Assembly (NCBI RefSeq): GCF_003945595.2
Contig: NW_024104508.1
Span: forward strand, 372,001-436,000
Source: Pipra filicauda
Taxonomy: Eukaryota > Chordata > Aves > Passeriformes > Pipridae
Length of the DNA: 64,000 bases
Direction of reading: 5' to 3'
Part shown: piece after piece, positions 12,726-25,114 of the stretch
Numbering within the stretch: the stretch's first letter is position 1
How the letters are laid out: every line of letters starts with the position of its first letter
Position numbers and translations under genes: made by a program
The notes under the pieces: model-generated
What the model was told of the DNA's origin: nothing
Database searches by the model: none
Seen by the model: the letters and a program-made list of their open reading frames with translations, nothing else

Positions 12726-13691
12726 CTGCTGAGTCTCTAGATTGAGATGGATTCCTGAATCATGGATTCCTGATTTCAGTATACTTTAACACAGCTAAAA
12801 GAGCAGTAGAGGCTGAAGTTGCAGTTGTTGTTAAGTAAAAAATTAACATATTCATTAATTAAAATTAACAGCTGCATATATTCTACATATTCTGATTAGC
12901 AGTTGAGATTGATACTATACATTCAGGTTCAAAGTAATTTTGCTTTGGGGTTCGAAGCTCACTTTTAACTTCAGCCAGCTTCCACTGTCAAGTTTCCAGG
13001 ATAAAGTTCAATAAAGTTTACTTACTATTAAGAGTTAAGTCACTAATGTATACTGCACACTTTTTCATGTACAGTGTGCCTACTGAAATGCAAGTCTTCA
13101 GAAGCAATGATCTGAATATTATATTATGTCAGTCAAAAGAAGGTCTGGCCCAAATATCCCAGTTAGGGTTATTTCAACCATTCAACAGTCCAATTACTCA
13201 TACTACGTTAGACCTTCCAACTCCATGAATGTAAAATTGTTCACACTCAGGCAGCTAGGGCTGTACATCGTGAATAATTTTGTCAAAATACAGTGTTTTC
13301 AAATATAACTGTCAAAAGAAATGTAACATGTAGGCTTGCAGCCTCAAGTGCAATTTCCTGACAAGTACAATGGTGCAGGTTACAGATTAACACGTGCACT
13401 TCCAATTAAAAGTGATGCAAGTCCATAATATCGGTACCAAGTAATATCCCCTCATACACAGGATTCTCTAAAACTTGAAATAAAATAAATTAACATGGAA
13501 TAAATTCTCTTGCATTATTTAGCATACAAGTGATTTCTGAAGATGCTATCATTATCTGTCTGTATTGGAAGATGATTATCTACTTTTTCTTTCCTTCACT
13601 GATTAGTTAAATGAGCTCATCCCACAAAGCCTTCTAAATATGCCCAAGAAGTACGTACTCTAACAGATTCCCAGAAACAGGATTCCAAGAT

Positions 13692-13767
13692 CCTTACCAT
13701 GGCTCCACTATTTTTGGAGAGTTATGAGACCTTACCATGGCTCCACTATTTCTGGAGAGTTATGGGA
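13692..13767 (+). repeat. Tandem duplication, 2 x 38 bp
   Basis: Two adjacent 38-bp units, 13692-13729 and 13730-13767, each begin 'ccttaccatggctccac' and differ at only two positions. The high identity in otherwise unique DNA points to a recent local duplication, probably replication slippage. On the minus strand each unit contains a potential splice donor, catg/gtaagg, so the duplication also doubled a donor-like site. No open exon is attached. Confidence 0.93.
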
Positions 13768-16240
13768 AGAAAACAAACTGAAAAATAGGTGCTACAAATT
13801 GTTCTTCTGACACATTCCTCCACCTCAACAGAAGGAACATTTCACATGCTTTCTGCCTGTACAATCAAGAATGAGTTCAACCTTGCCACCATTAATTGAT
13901 TTTTCTGAAATTTGAGTTCAATTCACCTTGCATCATACACTCCTATTCTTTCAAGAATAAAAATACAAAAATAATTATAAATGCATGCCCCAACAACAGC
14001 CCAGCACACCTTACATTTAGCTGGTGAATCACACCAAATTCTCACGTAATCACCTCCAAGGTTGTGGCTCTCCTACTAGCTATCTGTATAGTAAGCTGGA
14101 GGGCCCTCAAATAGTTATGAACTTTGATGAAAAGACAAAGTGAAGTGCTGGATGTACTATTTTTCACATGGTCAGGAAATAAGACTCATGTAACAGAAGA
14201 TAAAATGAGGATACTATATCTTGACACCTGCCTGAGTGGGATACAGAGCCAAATGCTGGGCAAGTAGATAGGTCTTGCTCAAAACCAGGAACCTAATTGT
14301 CCAGAAGCAGAAAGAAACTGAAACGTACAAGTGTAAGCAAGTATGAGGAATCAAACCCTGCTACTTAGATGTGATCCACTTATAACTGAGCAATGCTATT
14401 GCTATATTTCTTATTAGTATATTGGAGACAATTTCCCTGAAACGGTAGTGTTACAAGCCAGCAATTCATTAGTTCAACAGCCAATTTTTAAAAGACACCT
14501 ACTGTCCTCATCTTTTCTCCATATTTGGTCATTTAAATCTAGCATTGTGTCTTTCCCTTTCACACTTAGTATATGCATACCATTCTAAGCAGCATCATAC
14601 AATTCTGCCATACTGCTTGGATACTTGGGGGATCCACAGGCAGGAATAATCCAGGTTACCTAACCCATGGCGCAATTGATTCCACTTGGGTGGCTGACAG
14701 AGAGCTCACTTTCAATTTACATCATGATTTCTTCCCTGCCAAAATGTCACTGCTGAGGTGCCACCAGCAATGCGTGTTGTGTAATGGAGACCACCATGCT
14801 CGGGGCAGGCAGAGAACTGAAGGCTCCTCTGTGCCATGCAGACATGCCTACACTTGAAGAGGCAAAGCTGACTGTAAGCTGCTGAGCCACTTCCCTGTGA
14901 ATTATTTTTACTTCTGTGGCTTGAATCCTTAGTTTCCTTTCCCTTTCCTTTCAAACTGATGCTGTAATACGGTCACACTGTAAAAATCTGTATCTCAGTC
15001 AATACAATAATCTGTGGAGCCATACAGCTCTCTGATATTTAGAAGACTGCTCCTGATTCATCACAGCTTCCTTGATGTCGTAAAACGTCTTGGTGAGGTC
15101 ACAGGGTGCAGGCTACAATCTCCTTCGCCTTTTTATTTGTATTAATCAGGAGTTTGGGGACTGTGTATCCCTGTGTTTCCTGGCCAGCTCCAGGCATCAC
15201 TGCATCACAGCGGCACCTGGTGGGACAGGTCAGGGCTGGAAAATGCTGCTGCCCGCCCTGCAGCCCCGGCAGCACCCAGACATCCACAACGAAACCAAAA
15301 TTAGCACTGTTTTGCTCTGGCAGGTCTTTCTAACATCTGTTGCTGTGAAAAGTTCAAAATTAATATTGTTGAACCCTACCCTGGTATTTGCTAAAGAGAT
15401 GCAAAATGCTGGACGGGGAACAGACTGAACTGCAAGCCACATCTTAGAAACAGCCTGCAACCTGAGGGATCCAGGAGATGCTGCACACAGCACCAAAAGG
15501 AAAAAAAAATCTGATAAATAACTCATCTCCAAAGCCTCTCAACTTTTGATCCATTAGCCATCATTAAAAATTTATAAAAGTATATTAGAAGTAAAGCTCA
15601 GTTCAACCAGCCACATGTATTCTAGCAAGAGTGACACATTGAGCCCTTTTCTTTTGATTACTGCCTTCAATCTCATAATTTTTATTTTATGGGACGCAAA
15701 GCATCAAATTCAGCTTCAGAAATACAATGTTCAAAATATAGTGGCCAATAAATGTTTCATCTTTTTCACAAACTAGACCTTAAAGAGCTTCAGTTATTTA
15801 TTTTTATAGCAGCAGCATACATAAGTGTATGACACAGTAAAGGATACTGATCTCTGAAGACCTCAGATTATCTTAAACTCCAGAAAATCAATATCAAATC
15901 CTGTGTTTACGGTACTTTTCATTATTTATTTTAGAGCCCACAGAAGTGGACAGCGGAAGCTGCCAGTTTTGTAGAAAAAGAACCTTGTGAAGTTGCCATC
16001 AGATTTATAGGTCAAACACTACATTACAAAAGAAACCATTTACCTCGAACAGCTGAAATCATTGCGGTTCACCATAAGCAGAACATTTTTATTAAAAGTC
16101 CACAGACTCTTACTACACCTCAATCTAATTACTTCAGTCCTTACACTACAGCCAATGCTAAGTGTGTGTAAGGAGTGTAAGGGCTCCCACACAGGTACAT
16201 CTGCCTTCAAGGGGCACTGCAAGCAATTTGCAGATTGCAG

Positions 16241-16260
16241 CTGGAGCAGAGGGCGTTGCT
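16241..16260 (+). promoter_or_regulatory. CTCF-like binding motif, plus orientation
   Basis: The core 'agcagagggcg' within 'ctggagcagagggcgttgct' closely matches the vertebrate CTCF core (CCAsyAGrkGGCr), missing the leading CC. It lies in a locally CpG-bearing patch (16190-16300). The orientation points toward the opposite-facing motif at 30836-30854. This is a motif match only; occupancy cannot be seen from sequence. Confidence 0.4.
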
Positions 16261-17424
16261 GCGATCTTCAAATGCTCGTGCTCACGCACCTCAGCACAGA
16301 TGCAAGTTAACACCAACTACGTTAGACTGTGCCTGATGCTTTCAAAACTACCGGTCCTTCATTAATTTTTAAAAAGTGCAAGTTCACGGTGCACATGAGA
16401 AGAGGGGGAAAAGGAAGGAAAAAGGAATTAAAAAAAAAGTTTAGAGAGCATTATTCCTTAAAAATACTTGGATAGAGGAAATATCCAAAGATAAAAGTAA
16501 AGATTTTTATCTCTTTAAAAAAAATCCACCTTCTGCGTTATGATTGCTGTGCTGAGGATATAAACTACTAAGTGTGATCTACATTAAGTATAATTCTAAA
16601 TCCCAAATGAACTCAAGTAGGTTGATCAAGAACAAGAAGAAATAAAGTCTTAAGTAGTGCACAAATTAACCTATAGAATTATTAGCTTAAAATGTAAAAA
16701 AGGCCTTAAAGTGAAAGGGGTTCTTACTATCACTGTCTGTGCTCAACATACATTTTAGAACCAATCTCTCAGTGCTGTAATGATTCTGGTATCATTTTCA
16801 TGTACCGGAAATAAAAAATGTAAAAATAACTCTGATTGTAAGAACCTCTCTTTTCCCCTTAATTCTTCATACTGACATTAAAATGTTACAGAAGAATAGC
16901 GCAGCTACTATATAAAATTACTGCATACTCTTTATATTAAACACTGTGATCTGTTCTTGTGACAAGCACAAGGATATAGATAGAAGCACAAGCACACAGA
17001 TACGAAGAATTGTTAAAATGATTACAGGCACTGGAATAGTCCTGCAGGGTAGGGACTAGAAACACTGATGGGAATCCTTTTAGCTTAAAGATGAGATGTC
17101 TAATAGAAGGCATGTTTGAGGTTTGAGAAACAAGACAAGATACATTAGACATTCCTATTTATAACATACAATTAATTTGCGGAATGCACTGCTACCACAG
17201 CACACTGACATCAAAAGCACAGCAAAATTCAGATAAGGTTTAGATAGATAACATGAAAATGAAGTGTTACATCAGAGGAGATTTAGGAAACATGAGGGAT
17301 TTAGTACTTTTTGCTTTAGACCAAAGTCTAACTGACAGGATTAAAAAAATGTAACGTGAAAGACATTTGAAAGTTTATTGCAAGGTTTTATGCACTTTTA
17401 TCTGAAACATCCAGCTCCAGCCTG

Positions 17425-17505
17425 TCTCAAGAGAAAGGACAGTTTCTTAGACGGACCACTGGTTTGATCTGGTATGGCAAGTCCTATATTCTTATGTTCC
17501 TAACA
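17425..17505 (+). mobile_element. CR1/L3-clade LINE 3' end fragment
   Basis: The segment reads 'agacggaccactggtttgat', then 'ctggtatggcaagtcc', and ends with 'attcttatgttcc'. This is the characteristic 3' tail of an older CR1/L3-type LINE, whose copies usually read 'tagatggaccactggtctgat...tatggcaattcttatgttctta'. Only the last 80 bp or so are recognisable, and no coding part survives. It is clearly a different subfamily from the chicken-type CR1 ends elsewhere in the window. Confidence 0.68.
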
Positions 17506-19250
17506 GATAATCTGCAGTAACTTGAGTGACAATGGATGGGTACCCATCCTAGGGAAACAAATATTCTATCATTCTACTTCTCAGTGCACTGAACTGAATT
17601 ATGTTAGGTTAAGTGTTGTCACACTGAATAATTTCAGGCTGTATCACATGTGCAAAGACACAACTCAGTATAACGTGTAGGACAGTGCACTCGAATTTGC
17701 TGCAGATCTGAACTGAGAGTGAGGGGAAAAATATAAGCTTGAAGTCTAGTGAAACCTACAGTACTTACAACAGTAGTAGAATCCATGTTAGAATATTTTA
17801 ATTCAAAATGCTGTCCAATTCCAGAAATAGAAATTGCAAAAAGATATAAAACACCTGCCTCTCCTCACCCTATCTAGCTTCATATAATCACAAACCGTGT
17901 TTAATGTCAAAGAAATTCAAAGGCATCTCTCATTAAAACAGTTGTGAGGGTACAAGAAAGCTGAACACCTCTTAGCTTCTTGGAAAAAAGAGTCACAATA
18001 GGTCAACGTTAAAAATTCATTACACTGCATTAAAGCATATTAATTTTTGTCTATAAAAAATGAGAAGAAGCCATCACAAGGGTCAGGAGTGAGAATCTCA
18101 AGATTTCCCCACTCCTTGGAAGCTCAGGCTTGGTTAACTTGGCTCTTCCCACAGAAGAGAAGGGACAATCTGCCTCAGCTGTTTCTGAGATCACCACAAT
18201 TTTTCATCAAATGCAAAAGAGGTAGGAAAAGGGAAGACCTATGCTCCTACAACCCACATCACGGTGCTCAAATGTTTATCCCTCCACATGAATGATTCTG
18301 TTTGCTATTCTTACTCCTCCTTGTTACTTACGGCTACTAATTACAATTTTAAATAATTTTCTACGGGTTATTTTGCAAAAGAGTCACCTTTACAGAGCTT
18401 TCAATTAAAGTATGACAACAATTATGGGCAAAAATAAAAATAAGAGGAAGAAGTGGGACAAAAGAACATCTGGCAAAGGCAAAGCTCACAGCAACAAGAT
18501 TACACGGACACTCAAGACTGATGAAGATAAGTGTTTGTATTTTGTGACTAACTAAAGTTAGTTTTGTTTTGGTTTTTTGTTGGGGTTTTTTTCTTTGTTT
18601 TTAACAAACTAATTTAATTTATTCCATATACAACACCAAAGGAGTGGTACATAAATGAAAACAAGGCAGTGAGTTGCCAGAGAGTTGTTATAATCACCAT
18701 GAATATAGTGACTTTGCACAAAACCAATACATTGCACTCAAAAGAATGGTCACCTATCAGCCTCTGCTTCACATCACAGATAGTATAAAAAACACCCCAA
18801 AAAACTCATGACTTTGAACTACTAGTTCCTCACCATCAACCATTTTACAGGTGAGGTGATGACTGGAGTCACCATAGACCAAGCCTGGGGCTTAGCCTGC
18901 TCAGTTCCCAATGCCTGTGAGTCACTCAGTCTGTTGTCCTACTCACATCCCTTCACTGCTGTATCCCACTCACTTCTCAAAGACTCCCAAAAACGTACTC
19001 TGGGCATGTATTTTAACCAGCTTTGGCGTTTGCTTGTAAGCTTAGGGCACATATTTGCCAAGCTGACTACCTAAGGCCCACAGCTGCATTATGCCAGATA
19101 TTCTTCAAATCCTAGTCTGTACTTGGGAGATCTAGTTACTTTGTAAACAATTATTTTTGAATTAGCAACATATAGCTGGCAAAATTAAAACTATTAGTAC
19201 CGTCCCCTTAGTCTCTGGGTCCAAATTCTCTCATGACTTAAGTATTCCAC

Positions 19251-19297
19251 AAAAAAAAACCCCAACAAACAAACAAACAAAACAAAACAAAACAAAA
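19251..19297 (+). repeat. (CAAA)n / (CAAAA)n simple repeat
   Basis: An A-run and 'cccc' lead into several CAAA units and then CAAAA units. The shift in unit length is typical of A-rich tails of retroposons, but no element body was identified upstream. Confidence 0.88.
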
Positions 19298-20746
19298 TAA
19301 CTCAGAAAACAAAACTCCCTAAACCTTATCTTCTGTTCAGACACATAACATGTTTAGATGAACCCTTTCATGCCTAACTACCCAAAATCCTTGTATATCC
19401 TTAGTGGCTTTGAATGCATGTATTTCCAAACACAAGCTGAGCAGAGCACGAGCAGAGGACATTTCTCCCTCCCACGATGCCCACTCAGTGCAGACATCCT
19501 AACCACTGTCCCTCAGGTTTCTGAAGGCAGAGAAGAGAGCTCTGATGATGGGCTGTCCCCAACATGATGGACAAGTGGACATGGATGCCAGTGAGAAGGA
19601 GAGCCGTGTGAGTCACCACCTGCCTTCCACCTCCCTGCTTCGTGGTGACTACGTGCAGACAGCTACTCGCGTATCTGGGAGCTTGCAGAACTGAGACCTG
19701 GGTCTGTATTTTAGTGCTTGCTTTTCAAATCGTGCATTTAAAACAATAATTTGAGGACTCATAAAATAAATGCTTTTTGACAGCCCATACAGCTAAAATG
19801 TCTCAGCAATAAGATTTCTCTTTAGCTTTTCATATGTTTACACAGAGGTTCTCCAGAAAACATCTGGAGATTTCGTGTTTGACAGCTCCACATGCTTTGA
19901 GAATCCTCATATCATGCACAAGATGGTCTGATTTTAAAATAATAATGCCTTATAACTATAGAATTCTGAACAATTTATTGCAGAATTAATGATGTTTATG
20001 TGGCTCTTTCATTACCTTCTAAGAACAGGTCAATACCAGTTCATACAGGAAGTGCCAAGAATTACTTTCAAGGTGAAATTCAGCAGCCACCCATTTTCTG
20101 CCACAGCAGTATAGCCATTTTGACCAGCCCTACACTGCCTGTGCTATGCAATGCTGCAAGTAGTTCGCAAACAAACAACAAAATGTTGCTGGCACCATCT
20201 GCTCCTTGGAAACCTGCCAACCAGCCTCCAAACCACAGAGAGGAGCTTGTGTGGGATTTACTCTGTATCCATCCTTTCTGGAGCTTTGGCTTTTGTTGCT
20301 GTCCCCAGTAGCCCTACTCCCAGCAGCTGTAGATAGAGCTTTGATCCATTTATGAGAAAAAAATCTGCAATCTATTAACAATTTCCATCATACTCATCAA
20401 GATGACCTTGTCTACTCAGTTACAGCCCATCTACACCGCTGTGTCTGCAATGACCCATAGAACATAACCTGAACATTGTGAAAACTAGGAGCAGGTATAA
20501 AAGGAGTATTTTGGCAGTAACTGAAATGCAGCCACTTTTGAAAAAGGCAGAACAGATCTTAAGCACACGGCATCATTCATTAGCATTTCAGAGACAAAGT
20601 GGGGACTATGGTGTATAACTTTCATAATTGACAGTAAATAGACAGGAAGCTCAAAAGGACAATGTCTCCAAATTTGGTCCACACACTATAGGTAACAAAC
20701 TTCCTCCTGAAAATGTTACAGGATCTTTTGTGTCACATGTCTTGGA

Positions 20747-20787
20747 GGGGGGGGGAAAAGAAAAGGGAAAAAAACGGGGCGGAGGGG
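20747..20787 (+). other. G-rich tract, possible G-quadruplex
   Basis: Four G-runs on the plus strand, of 9, 3, 4 and 4 bases, are separated by purine-only loops of about 9, 8 and 4 bases. Two loops exceed the strict seven-base limit, but the nine-G run could itself supply two columns. The tract stands out in AT-rich DNA. There is no nearby gene start to suggest a promoter role. Confidence 0.5.
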
Positions 20788-22673
20788 TGTTGTAAGATTA
20801 CAGGGAAAGAAAATATTCCATAAATTTCATAGTGACACTGCTAACATTTATCTAAATGCAGTTTATTAATTTATCATAGTCAATAATAACTGGTTTATGA
20901 TATAATGAATGCACATTTCACCTCTTTTATACTTATTTGTAATTAATGCACACAAAGAATCATCTATTTGTCCTACTATTTTTCGTACCACAGCTTGGAG
21001 GTTTTTTACTACAATTGGTATTGCACTGCTAATGCTTCTGTGAGTCTCTATTTACTGTAGGTCTTGGCTGTCTGTGTACAATGGCAGCAGGCACTGGCTT
21101 GAGTGCTGTGACATATCTATTTAATTAACGCAGCTGTTCTATCTACAGTGTGAAGTACCTAGCAATGGTGCCATACTGGAAAGCAGAACTCATAAAAACA
21201 AAAAAAACTACAGTGCCACTTGGAAAATGAAACACAAATAAAGTCTGCTTGAAAAAAATACAGATAAATGCACTTCTGTCTGCCTTGATAGGCCTCTACT
21301 ATTCAGTTAGATACCATATCATATCACTGAAGACTTTTAAAAGTATCTTTTCTTATTTTAAATCCACTTCCTTTGACTTGAATAAAATCAGCAATTTATC
21401 TGCATGTGAAGAAAAATCTTAGAATAAAAAAAAATTCAACAGCAGTCCTTTCCTGGTAGCACTGTTCTTTTACCTGTGTTTCTACAGTGTCCGTTTTTAA
21501 AAGTCCTTTTGCATATTGTGGAATAAGACATTAAACAGGAACATCTCCCAGTACAAACAGATACTACCTTTTCCTTGAAAGCTCATAATATCAAAATCAA
21601 ACAAACTAGTATGTTTATCAGGCTGTCATTTTGTAGCACTCTGAAGGGAAGGAGGAAAAATAAAGGATTCACTGAAGTTGAAGATTATGCATCCATTGCA
21701 TATGAACACTTCAATAAATATAATTTAGAAAACATCTGCTTATCATGAGCTGGCCCTCAAAACAAGTCAGTAGTACACAACTGACACAAAAAAGAACAAC
21801 ATCACACCCAGTTTCTTTGAGATGTGCTGTCCACACAAACACACTGGATGGTAAATATGTGTGAAAATCAGTTAATTGCTTTGGAAGAAGAGCATCCAAT
21901 GGAAGTACATGCATATTCGAGGAACCCTCCTGACCATGGCAGCTGGGATAAATGAGATATGGCAGCTTCAACCATCTCTCTGGTCCTTCACCAGCCTCAA
22001 GAACCTCTGCTCATGTGCCAGATGGAAATTAACTCAGCTATATCAGGTAAGCAATTGCTTGCTCTTCTTAAGTGGCTGTCAGACTTTTCCTACATTTTCA
22101 GCTGAGAACTGAGGAGGCAGTGGTTCCTGGATGAGGGTATTTGAGTCACGAGTGTCAAGGTACTCAGTGCATGCCACCCAGGATTTTCTTCACCGCATTC
22201 ATCAAGAGTGCAGAGGAGAGCCCTTTTTAATGATGTGCCTACCTTGTGGGCACAGCTGTGTCATGGAATAAAATCTGAAGATTTCATTTCAAAAGCACAT
22301 CTAGACATTGGTCCAGGGTAAGGCTACTACAAAAAAACCTTACCAAATCCTCTAGAATACAAGCAATTGAAACAAGTATGGTACAGTAAGACATTCTGAA
22401 TACAATTTATTGAAGTTAAAAAAATAAAATAAAATTACATTCTATTTGTTGATTAAAGATCTGAACTTTGCAGAGTAGCTGTTCTCACAGCAATAACCAT
22501 TAAAAACAGAAAGAAAAGCTGTCTAACATCACCTGGCCTTTTATACTCTCAGCTACTGCAGCTGAAAGAGTTCCCAGGATTTAAGTACCACCCTAGTGTC
22601 TACTGTCATTAAAACTACATAATATAAATATATATCTAGTCCAGCATTATATACACACTCACACATCTGTAGC

Positions 22674-22696
22674 TAGACAGACAGATAGATAGATAC
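22674..22696 (+). repeat. Short GACA/GATA microsatellite
   Basis: A few 'gaca' units are followed by 'gata' units. The array is short and probably a minor microsatellite. Confidence 0.75.
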
Positions 22697-24569
22697 AAGA
22701 TAACTTGCTTGCAAACTTAGTGGAACCAAAATGGTATGTTTAGGCAACACTACCAAACAATCTTCTTTCACCTGTTAAAGTCAAGATCCAGGTGAAGAAA
22801 TCCTACACTAGTATTTTGTTTTCAGAAGTATCTGAACAATGGAAGTTTCCTAAAATACTTCACCCAGGGTACCTATCCAGAAACCTGCAAATTAAGAGAG
22901 ATGCACCTAAATCTATTTCTGGTGTCAATGGAACATGAACCTGGAAGCCAATTAGCTGAAACGTTTCGATTGAAGCTGACATTCAAGGCACTCAAGAGAC
23001 TGCATTCCCTGCAAGTTAAGAGCAGAGAGAAAGATACAAACAGAAGAATTCTCTATTAGAAGATCATCCTACAAATGTAGACCTAGAAATGTACTGACCT
23101 TTCCTGTAACCCTTTTAGAAGAGTGATTTTTGTGAAGTCTTTGGTTTTGTAAGCACAGCATTTTAGTGCATTTCCCAAACCCACAATACACTTTGTAACT
23201 CTTCCCTGAAACAAACCAACCTACACAAATATTTGAAGATTACTTTCTTAATTCTCAAAGTTTTAATTCACTACAGTTCACCTTTAGCAGTACCTTCTTA
23301 TAAGATAATGTTGAATCCTAATGCCCCGTTCAAGTTCTTTGAGACTGCTGCTACACAACACATCAGTCCACTAAGTAATGCAATTCAGAATCTGCAGGAA
23401 AAGACGTCTGCAACCTTTACTTTAACCAAACTGACTTACTGGGGTTCTGTAAATAAGGAGTAAAATCTCAGTCAGCTATTCAGATTGTCACATCTGCTAA
23501 CAATGGCTCTCCCAACTGTTAAATACTCCAGCTACACTTTTGGTTTCATCCAGTGGGAAAAATCCTTCGCATTAAGACCATGCCCAACAAGAGTACTAAC
23601 TGGTTGCCTATTCCTACTAGTTTGTAGGAAGATAAAATAATGATTCCCCAAACCAAGAAACAGGGAAAATATCAGCTTCTCAGAGTTAGCTTCTTTGTAT
23701 CATCCACTGATTATTGTTTACCGTTCTTCATCCTTAACAGGGTGGCAACTAGTTAAGGCCAGCTGTTGTTCATTCAAGACAAGCAACAACACTGATTCCA
23801 AGTTAATTTGACCTTACTTTTAGGTTTTCATCCCACCATTTTCTTGCCTAGGTATTTCAAACATGTTTTCCTTCTCCAGAATTACAAGGAGATAATCTTT
23901 TCCTTTCTTGTTATTTTTTGTATTTGTCCTACTTAGCTGCAAATCAAGTACTTGAGGTTCAACTCTAGAGTAAATTAATGTTACTCTTAGCTAACTGACC
24001 CCAATTTAAGCTGAACCTACAAAAGTATCCTGAATTTGTCTACTGATGCAAGATTCCATCAGCGTACAGCCAGACACCATAGAACTTCATTCTTCCTCAT
24101 CTGCTTCATATTTCACCATGCTAACAGAATCAGTAGCAGAAATGGGGAACTACCAGAGGAATACCCTCCTGTATACTCCTTTTTTTTTTTTGTATTTCTT
24201 AAAATAACATATGGATAATCTAGCAATCACAATAATTCCTAAGTAGGTCGCTACATTTTAGAAGTGAGAGTAGTTTTACAAAATATAACACCTTTGCATT
24301 CTTTGGTGGTAGGAAAAGGTATTTTTCTGAGCCCCAAGACAGGCCAACTGGTTCATCCCATAATTACTGCATTGTTATGCAATAACCTACCCCCATTTCA
24401 CTAGGGTGCCATAAATCAGGCCTTATGGCTGTAAATCAGGGAGGCTGTAAAACCATAAGTGGCAGATAGCCTGCATCCAGCTAAGGTCTAGTGAGAGTGC
24501 TCTGAAGAAAACTAACAGTAGGAAACTTTACCGCTGTCATCTGCTACATACAAGACAAGCACAATGTTT

Positions 24570-25114
24570 GCAATACAAGGGGTTGATGTCTACTGGACAC
24601 CCGCGAGGAAGATCAGGTGCAACCTTTCACTTCAGAGGTCTCTCTCGGCATTCACTTTTATCAGCTCCAGTGCAATATTTTCAAAACCTCCCCCGGGTGA
24701 TGTCCTTCAAGCCTTTTCTAGGTATCCAGTCTCAAATTTGATTTTCCTCCTTTTATTCTCCCAATTCTTCAAAGATCATTCCAGAAACTTGATTTGATTA
24801 GAAGTCTCTTTTAACGTAAGCAATTCATCCTCACACACACGGAGCTGTTGATTCACCTTTTCTTTAATTTCATTTTGCCTGACTTTCATTTGAGCTATCT
24901 CAATTTTAACCTCTGTTAAAGCTCCATCTACCTTGTTTACTGTTTCTTTGATTTGAAAGATCTCCTGCATTAAGTCCTTAAGCGACAACTCTGTGGCCAT
25001 TTTTGGCTCCAGCTGTTTGTCAGGAGAGGTCAGCCACCGCCTCGGTCTTTTATTTGTCTGGAGCAACATTCAAATCGCTTTCAGAGCAATTGTTTTCTTC
25101 CCATTTCCTGCCAT
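24570..25114 (-). mobile_element. LINE-1-type ORF1 relic, broken
   Basis: On the minus strand a start-like segment MAGNGKKTIALK (ATG at 25114-25112) is followed, after a frame break, by a 97-residue open stretch (25069-24776). That stretch contains DKQLEPKMATELSLKDL, a coiled-coil-like heptad region (VNKVDGALTEVKIEIAQMK) and ends at TSNQIKFLE. Past the stop, the sequence continues the family pattern in shifted frames (ENKRRK, GYLEKA, TSPGGGFENIALELIK, then NAERDL and SERLH), matching the start of the L1 ORF1 RNA-binding domain, including the usual 'R..NLR..G.PE' and 'ER.H' areas in damaged form. At least two stops or frameshifts make it a dead pseudogene. ORF1 encodes the L1 nucleic-acid chaperone. 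No ORF2 (reverse transcriptase) was seen downstream. Confidence 0.75.

Larger units (their letters stand above)
5448..17424. other. Non-coding stretch, mostly unique DNA
   Basis: No gene was recognised in about 12 kb. Open frames are short and match nothing I know. The stretch holds degenerate traces of an ancient repeat (5471-5535 and 12676-12725), a diverged direct repeat (8299-8436), a 38-bp tandem duplication (13692-13767), one exon-like minus-strand segment (8731-8897) and a CTCF-like site (16241-16260). Around 6570-6650 and 15180-15290 the base composition is richer in G+C than the surroundings, without a clear coding signature. Confidence 0.65.
17506..24569. other. Non-coding stretch
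   Basis: No gene recognised. It contains a CAAA/CAAAA-rich simple repeat (19251-19297), a G-rich tract (20747-20787) and a short GACA/GATA array (22674-22696). A segment at 19500-19690 is open in one plus-strand frame after an acceptor-like 'actgtccctcag', ending at a stop near 19693. Its translation matches nothing I know, and I treat it as chance. Confidence 0.65.
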
